Assembly: GCA_020881915.1 (NCBI GenBank)
Contig: JAJFPB010000002.1
Span: 6,273,001 to 6,337,000 of the forward strand
Origin: Paramyrothecium sp. XJ0827
Lineage: Eukaryota > Ascomycota > Sordariomycetes > Hypocreales > Stachybotryaceae
DNA length: 64,000 nt
Reading direction: 5' to 3'
A program made the position numbers and the translations under genes. Positions 57,201-64,000 of this stretch are shown here, piece after piece (the stretch's first letter is position 1; each line of letters begins with the position of its first letter). Below the pieces are notes generated by a model. It saw only the letters and a list, made by a program, of their open reading frames with translations. It searched no databases and was not told where the DNA came from.

Positions 57201-60200
57201 ATTAATAATAGAATATAATCTAGTATATAATATAAATAAAGCTAAGTAATATTTATTTATAAATAAAAAGTAATTAACCTTATTTATACCCTTATATATA
57301 ATATTAAGAAGTAAATATAAGTAAAATAAGAAGTAGAAAATAAGTTTATAAATATCCTAGAAAAGTACTATAAATATATAAAGCTATTTATAAAAAATCT
57401 AAAAAGTAGATTCCCTAAATACTTAAAATATAACTATAAAATCTACCTAATTAATAGAAAAAAGACCTACTTCTTACTAATTTATAATCTTAATACTAAA
57501 GAACTAAAGACCTTAAAAGAATATATTAATAAGAACCTTAAAAAAGGATATATCTAGTAATTAATATTACTTACTAAATACCTTATTATATTTATCTTAA
57601 AAAAGAATAAAAAACTCTACTTATATATAGATTATTACTAACTAAATAATATTATAATTAAAAATAAAATACCTTTACTTCTTATTACTAAAATAAGAGA
57701 TTACCTATATAATAAAATAATTTTTACTATACTTAATCTTAAAGGTATTTATAACCTAATTAAGATAAAGAAAGGAAATAAATAAAAGACTATATTTTAT
57801 ATAAAATTCAGACTCTTTAAAACCTTAGTAATACTATTTAGCCTAACTAATATACTAGCTATATTTTAATATATAATTAATTATATCTTAAGAGAGTTTA
57901 TAAATAATTTTATTATTATTTACTTAAATAATATACTTATTTTCTTAGAAAATAAAGAATAATATAAAAAGTATATATATAAAGTACTTTAGGTACTATA
58001 AAATACTAAACTCCTAGTAGAATCTACTAAAAGTAACTTCTATATATATAAAGTTAATTTCCTTAGATATATTATTTAACCTAATAAGATTTAAATAGAA
58101 AAAAGTAAAATTATAGTAATTAAAGAATAAAAGCCCCCTATAAATAATATTAAGGATATTTAGAGCTTCCTAGGATTTACTAATTACTATAGATAATTTA
58201 TTAAATACTTTAGAAAGATTATTAAATTACTAATAGATTTAATTAAGAAAGATATACCTTTTAAGTAGACTTTAGAAGCCTAAAGAGCCTTTAAAGAGAT
58301 TAAAAAATAAATTATTAGTAAATCTATTTTAGTAACTTTTAATCTAAAGAAGTAAATTATTTTAGAAACTAATATCTCTAATTATATTCTTAGTACTACT
58401 ATTAAGTAAATAGGAGATAATAAACTCCTATATCTTATTACTTTCTAATCTAAGAAAATTACTAGATCTCTACTTTACTACTTTATTTATAATAAAGAAT
58501 TTATAGTAATTATTAAAGTATTTAAGGAATTCTAATACTACCTTATAGGTATAGAATATAAAATTAAGATCTATACTAATTATAGAAATATTACTTACTT
58601 TACTATAATCTAAACTCTAATAACTAGATAAGTCTACTATATAGAAATACTTATATTCTTTAATTATAAGATTATTTACTAAAAAGGATCTAAAAATAAA
58701 TATATTAATATACTAAGCTAAAAAAGTAAATATAAATAAGAAATCCCTAAGGTAATATAGTAATTACTATATTTTAACTTAGAAGAGAACTATAAATAGA
58801 AAACTATTAATTTAATTAAAACCTACTAAATTAAAATAAAAGATAAGTAATACAATAAAATTAGAGAATAAAGCAAAAAATATATTATATATATTATAGA
58901 AGTACCTATAGAAGTAAATATAGAATATAATATAGTACCTATATATAATAACTAAATATAGATCCTAGAAGAAATATAAGAAGAAATTCTAACTAAGATC
59001 TATAGGTACTATACTATTAGATATAAGGGAATTAGAAAAACTATAGAAGTAGTATATTAAATATATAGCTACCCTAGAATAAAGAAAGATATAAAAAGAG
59101 TTATAAGAAAATATAATATCTATAATAAGACTAAAGCCTTAAGATATAAATCTTATAAATACCTTAAATTACTACTAGTACTAACTAGATCTTAGTAATT
59201 AATCTTATAGGACTTTATTATTAAGTTCCCCTAATTAAAGAAACTAAGCTCTAAAAATAGTTATAATAGTATTTTTATTATTATTAATAGGCTTACTAAA
59301 TATATTTACTTTATTACCTATAATAAGGTAATTAATACTAAAGATATAATATATTACTTTTATAAGTATATTATAAGCTAATATAGTATACTAGAAGAAA
59401 TTATTTCTAATAAAGAACCTATATTTATATCTAAGTTCTAGTAAGAACTAATAGCTCTTTTAGGTATTAACTATAAGCTAAGTACTACTTACTACCTATA
59501 GATAAATAAATAAATAGAATATATAAATTAAATCTTAAAATAATATCTCTACTACTATATTAATTACTAGTAGGAGGATTAGGTAAAATAGCTACCTATA
59601 ATATAATACTATTATAATAGTACTAAATTAGAAACCACTAAAGTATTACTATTCTATATAAATTATAGATTTAAACTAATTATTAAGTATACTAAATATA
59701 AAGGACCCCTTAATAAACTAGTTATTATTAAGATAAAAGAACTTAAATAATTATATAATATAATAAAATAAGAAATCTTATTTATAAATTAGAAAATAAA
59801 GAAATATTATAATATAAAAAGATTACTAGAGTTAATCTTTAAGGAGAGAAATATAATTTACTTACTTAGAAAAAATATAAAAATAATATAATTAAGTAAT
59901 AAGCTAGACTATAAAAAACTTAAATTCTTTAAGATCTTATATAAAATTAAGAATATTAACTATAAGCTAGAACTTCTAAATATAATAAAGTACTACCTAG
60001 TATTTTATATAGTACTTCTAGAACTAGTACTAAATAATAAATCTACTAAAGAATCTATTAAGGTACTTATAGAAGAAAAAAAATATAAAGTAAAATAAAT
60101 CCTTATATATAAATAAACTAAAAATAGTAAAAAATTATATTTTATTAAATAGAAAAACTATAATAAAAGTAAAAATACCTAAAAACCCCCTAAGTACCTC

Positions 60201-60300
60201 CTAAATACTAAATAAAAAATTACCTAGTTCTAGATATAGACTTAGATAGGAAATTAAAATTAAAACTAATTATATTCTAATTAATAATACTAAAACCCCT
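54221..60300 (+). pseudogene. RIP-destroyed Ty3/gypsy gag-pol of element B
   Basis: Read through stops on the plus strand the order is gag; a ruined CCHC knuckle near 55390-55430 (Cys turned to Tyr); reverse transcriptase at about 57540-57960 (IDYYxLNNIIIKNKIPLLLI, then IYLNNILIF where the catalytic YxDD has both Asp changed to Asn); RNase H at about 58350-58600 (LETNISNYILGTT); and integrase at about 59250-59530 (INRLTKYIYFI, EIISNKEPIF). The Asp-to-Asn and Cys-to-Tyr changes are G-to-A transitions, as RIP makes. Nonfunctional. Family order RT-RNaseH-IN fits Ty3/gypsy. Confidence 0.85.
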
Positions 60301-60915
60301 TACTAGCTAAACTAACCTAACTAACTACTAGATATTTATAGGAGAAGCCTTAGTATTAGCCTTAGTAATTCTATAATTAAATAACTTAGTACTTTTTACC
60401 TTAATCTTAGTATATACTATATAAATCTAATTTAACTTTATAACTACCTTAGTAACTAATACTATTATCTTCTTCTCCTAATAAAATAAACTCTTATACT
60501 AATTAAGAAGATAATTTACTAGAGCTAAGGAAGTTAGAAATTATATAGGTATAAGTAAAAGGGATAGAGAATAAATAATAAGGAGTAATAAGAATCCTAT
60601 TATAAGAATAGCTATAATTAGTATATTTACTATAATAAGTCTTCTTATAAGGAAATTTATATTTATATTTATATTTAAAATAATAAGAATATAGTATATT
60701 AGTAGGCTCTTTAAAGATAGTAGTAAAATAAGATAATAACTTATACTTAAGAGTTTTTTAGGATTTAGATTTTTTAATATAACCTAATATAGTATTAGTA
60801 TACTAGTAGAAGAATAAAAGAAGGAAGAAGAGACCTATATATATAATAGGAATTAATAACCTTAAGTATATCTAATACTAGGCTATAAGATTTAGCCTTA
60901 GAGAGAGAAATATTA

Positions 60916-61528
60916 TATTATAATCTAACCTAAATATTATAACTAAGCTATAGAATATTATATAATATAATATATAAATACTATACTAGTCTTATACTAC
61001 TAGCCTTAGAATAAACTAGCCCCTATACTACTAATATAATCTATAGGCTAGCCCTAATATATTAGCCTAAATTAAATACTAGTATAAAAGAAGGGCTAGA
61101 AATAAAAGACTAGAAATAAAAGAATAGAAATAGGAAAAATATCTAATAAAGATAGGGATCTATAGGGAAGAAGATTCCTATAAATAAGATTAGGAGTATA
61201 GAAGTACTACTAGAAGGGATTACTTTCTATAATACTCCTAGGAGTATTATATATTATAATCTAAGGAGTGCTCTTCTATATACTCTAGGAAAAGGGAACT
61301 ATATATATAAATAGGAGGTTCTATATATTATATCTAGATTAGAACCTACTAGCTATTAATAATATATAGTCCCTAAAATAACCTTTATTATACTATTCTC
61401 TTATAGATTAGTAATAACCTCTTATATACTTTAGATACTTTCCTATTATTCTATCTAAGGATAAATAAACCCCAGCGATCCTTAGTTACCCTATACCTTT
61501 CGGTATAAGGCTACCCCCGATTATTATA
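60916..61528 (+). repeat. 3' LTR of element B
   Basis: 613 bp, equal in length to the reconstructed 5' LTR; start RIP-mutated to TATTATAATC, end CCCCCGATTATTATA. It preserves the empty CTAAG target site used by element A in the other LTR. Confidence 0.85.
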
Positions 61529-61533
61529 CTTCT

Positions 61534-61802
61534 AGCCTTATTTATAGGAATCTTCTTCTATGTAGGTCCCTATCTTTATTAGATATTTTCCTACTCTTTT
61601 ATTTCTAGCCTCCTGCCTCTGGCCCTTCTTTTATACTAGTATCTTATTTAGGCTAGTACATTGGAGCTGGCCCGTAGGTTATACTAGTAGTGTAGGGGCT
61701 AGTCTATCCTGAGGCTAGTAGCCTGAGGCTAGTATAGTATTTATATATTATATTATGTAATATTTTATGGCTTTAGTTATGACCTTGGGTCAGGTTATGA
61801 TA
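61534..61802 (-). repeat. Solo LTR 'C', second part
   Basis: Continues 43441-43764 after the CTTCT duplication; ends GGTCAGGTTATGATA, the RIP-altered complement of TGTCACAACCCGACC. Confidence 0.75.
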
Positions 61803-62225
61803 CTTAAGCTAAAATAAGTAAATAATCCTATTCTTTAGTAAATTAATTATAATAATACTTTTCTATATTTAAGTAGATTTATATTAAATATTCTTATAAT
61901 CCTAGTTATATTAATTAATTATAAGAGAGTATTTAGTCTTATAAAGCTTATAATTAGCTTATAGTAATACTTTCTACTTAAATTAAGTATTAAGTTAATT
62001 TAATTACTAAAGAACTAAATAAGAGAAGGATATATTACTCTAGGGGACCTATATTTAAGTAATAAGGCAATTAGATCCTATAGGTAGAATTATAAGGCTA
62101 GAAATAGCTCTATATAACCTATTTTATATTAGATATCTATTAATTAATAAATTAGATTAGATATAAAAGGTAAAGTTTTAGTTTAGTTCAAATTTATATC
62201 CCTATCTAATTTAATTGATCTGATG
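61803..62225. other. AT-rich, RIP-like sequence of unknown origin
   Basis: As AT-rich as the retroelements but not matched to either LTR or interior by eye. A sharp return to normal composition occurs near 62220. Confidence 0.6.
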
Positions 62226-63270
62226 GCAGCCCTGGGACAAGCAACTGGCCTGTGAGACATTGGCGGCCGTGACTGTTATAGACCGTATTGAAGTATTGTT
62301 TGGTGAATAGCCGAGACTACAAGGTACTACTCATGTGAAAGGCATATATTGTCTCATGGCAGCGAGAGGTCCGCCAGACCTGGATGATGATCTTGATGTA
62401 TACCTTGCGTTTGAGAACTAAACCGTGGTGGTAAGTCTTCCTCAAACCCAAGACCATATTCCAATACTGATATCTGCAGGTAAGTATATATTCACCTCTG
62501 GTTTGGCGGGCCAGAATTTGAAGTTGCGGTTGTTTACTGGTAATTCTTCCTAATTCGCTTGTGGTGGGAGCCCGACCTATTCGTCTTATTGAAATATAAG
62601 GATGCACCCATGGTTGCTCGACACGCCTATTGTTTATGGTCTCTTACTGCATGTAACAACGTAAGAGGATCAGTTCTCTGCACCAGTATTATGACTGCGA
62701 CACTGGGTACAAGCTCTCTCCTCAATAATAGGTTATTAAGCTAAAAGTTCTGACGAAAAGCATAATGAAGTGCATAATTAAAGCATTATTTAGGAATTTG
62801 GAGTTTCGATGAGCCGTCATACAGGGCATGGCAGGAAAGTTTCTGTTCCTTGTAGAACTGCACGATATGCAACGTGACGTGATGCGCTATAGAGAACTAA
62901 GGGCCGCGTTCAGGGCGTTGCCGATCTATTCAAACGGCGAGGAATGCGTGCTGCAGACACTTATTCGTGTTTCCACGTGCCAGTTTTATACTGTGTGATA
63001 TTGTTATTGAGATGATAATGCTTGAAACATGACTACCTGTGTTGGAGCCGACGATACTAGACGACCACAGCTCGCCTCCGCCGTTGGCATACCTTGATAA
63101 GGTCTAAAATCTTGGTTATGAATGCATAATTCTCAAATTGAAAACTGAGATGCAGCCGCTCACTGACGGCATATTTTGCAATACCAGAACAGTAAATAGT
63201 CATGCCCACCGGCTCGGCAAGGTCTGTGCCTAAGGTCCATGAATCCATGCTTCCGGAGACCGCCAAGACC
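62226..63270. other. Intergenic region right of the transposon block
   Basis: Normal composition. A 96-codon minus-strand frame (62607-62317) and an 86-codon frame (63317-63057) show no domain; the latter overlaps the 3' end of the small secreted protein in another frame. Confidence 0.45.
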
Positions 63271-63618
63271 TCATAGAGTGCCCACCTGGCCACCTGCGGT
63301 GCATTCATCAACCTCACGCCCCTGGTTCAAGATGCTCTGCTCATTGGGAGGGATAAACTGCACGCATCGCCCAAATCGATCGCAGGAGCCGTCCTCACGA
63401 CCGACACTGCATGGCGTTCCCGCGTTGCCAAAAAGCGCGCTTCCTCTGCCACTAACGAAATCTTCGAACCCGCTGCTCTGGCGGCGGACAGAAACTGTTC
63501 ATGTTTTAGTACTCATCATAGGACACCAAGGCCGAGGAGATCAAGGGTATGCTATACCCGCAACAGTCTGGCCAGCAGCAAAGACGGCAATAGTGAGAAG
63601 GACAGAGGTGAGCTGCAT
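63271..63618 (-). CDS. Small secreted cysteine-containing protein (effector-like)
   Basis: Two exons: 63618-63558 and 63494-63271, intron 63495-63557 (63 bp, GTATAG..AACAG), in frame, 94 residues. Signal peptide MQLTSVLLTIAVFAAGQTVA at residues 1-20, followed within a few residues by a Kex2-type VRRQ site. The mature part has four Cys (TPCSV, GSCDR, GRCVQ, DECTA) and is Gly/Ser-rich at its start. No named family recognised. Small size, secretion, dibasic processing and position about 1 kb from RIP-mutated transposon DNA are typical of fungal effectors. A TATAAA element lies about 136 bp upstream. Confidence 0.75.
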
Positions 63619-64000
63619 TTTGACAGAAGAGGTTTTGTAAGATTGTGGATTTAGGGGAAAGTTACGAAGCAATTGAACGGAAGAAAGAGACGCTGTGATT
63701 GATCGATCCTGCGATAGTGTCCAGGATTGACCTTATGAGAGAGGATGATAGACTTTATACTTGCACCACGATGTCGGAGTATGTGGCCGAAGATGATCTC
63801 TCTCGGCTATAGTTGGTGGCTGAAATTCTTGTCAGACCCACGCGCGACAGGTCTCAAAACTTAACTGCCGGACAGCTGAGCACGATTCAGCGAGGCGCAT
63901 ACCAAAAGGACGCCATGAAACACGAGACCAAGGTTTCTGCGCTGCATCGTCCGACCAAAATCATGGTCTCTTGTTCCACGCTAAAGTTGAGGCAACTTCA
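63619..64000. other. Promoter region of the small secreted protein gene, to window end
   Basis: No further gene seen. A TATAAA (minus strand) lies at 63754-63759. Confidence 0.45.
63754..63759 (-). promoter_or_regulatory. Probable TATA box of the small secreted protein gene
   Basis: TATAAA on the minus strand, about 136 bp before the ATG at 63618. Confidence 0.45.

Larger units (their letters stand above)
43765..61528 (+). mobile_element. Ty3/gypsy LTR retrotransposon 'B' (RIP-mutated)
   Basis: Full-length element inserted in solo LTR C. The 5' LTR begins TGTCACAACCCGACCC at 43765 and is split by element A (43765-44308 plus 54152-54220); the 3' LTR is 60916-61528. Both sum to 613 bp. The 5-bp target duplication CTTCT flanks it at 43760-43764 and 61529-61533. 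The internal region reads on the plus strand as a Ty3/gypsy gag-pol, full of stops. Base composition is extremely AT-rich with hardly any CpG, the RIP signature. Confidence 0.88.

Noticed and set aside
43500..61800. CRISPR array or satellite in the AT-rich block
   Set aside because: Repeats are LTRs and inverted element copies, not short regular units; the organism is a fungus.

Overview
The window is nuclear DNA of a filamentous ascomycete (Pezizomycotina, most likely Sordariomycetes; the exact taxon is inferred). Supporting this are short introns of about 46-70 bp with GT..AG ends and CTAAC-type branch sites, and fungus-restricted families: DUF3425 bZIP factors, DUF3433 membrane proteins, CHAT and SesB/NB-ARC proteins, Kex2-processed small secreted proteins and a GPI protein. 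About 18 kb of AT-rich DNA bears the marks of repeat-induced point mutation (RIP).

Layout. 1-0.9 kb: end of a decayed polyketide synthase. 1.5-6 kb: an F-box protein and a secreted HExxH metallopeptidase, both minus. 6.9-9.3 kb: a large Ser/Thr-rich secreted protein. 10.9-12.2 kb: a broken CHAT-domain gene. 12.6-18.2 kb: a secreted alpha/beta hydrolase, a secreted SMP-30-like propeller and a bZIP/DUF3425 regulator, all minus. 19.4-27.5 kb: a gene graveyard holding an NB-ARC receptor with scrambled N-terminal hydrolase, the C-terminal half of an M20 amidohydrolase, an internally deleted family-28 glycosyltransferase and a C6 zinc-cluster factor. 27.8-31.8 kb: an intact 1293-aa DUF3433 membrane protein in four exons. 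32.1-33.3 kb: the N-terminal half of another M20 gene and a GH79 relic. 34.2-38.6 kb: a multi-pass membrane protein and a CorA-like protein. 39.0-39.2 kb: a 9-bp minisatellite. 39.5-43.3 kb: a 320-aa protein of unknown function, a 96-aa cysteine-rich secreted protein and a 232-aa GPI-type protein. 43.4-61.8 kb: nested transposons. 63.3-63.6 kb: another small cysteine-rich secreted protein.

The transposon block can be resolved by eye. A solo LTR (C) was hit by a Ty3/gypsy element (B, plus strand, two 613-bp LTRs, 5-bp target duplication CTTCT). B's 5' LTR was hit by a related element A in the opposite orientation (two 651-bp LTRs, target duplication CTAAG). A's pol region was then hit by a 1856-bp pogo/Fot-type DNA transposon with 48-bp perfect terminal inverted repeats and a TA duplication. 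A and B form a giant inverted repeat with arms near 6 kb. Both are heavily RIP-mutated; the pogo element is not, so it arrived later or escaped RIP.

Functionally this looks like an accessory, fast-evolving compartment: effector-like secreted proteins beside transposons, relics of self/non-self recognition genes (CHAT, NB-ARC, SesB-like hydrolase), relics of a secondary-metabolism enzyme, and a few intact membrane, secreted and regulatory genes. No genuinely unknown system is evident. The most notable structures are the four-level nest, the scrambled NB-ARC relic and the CHAT relic. Exon structures were built by hand from splice sites and reading-frame continuity; family names come from motif recognition without database searches.
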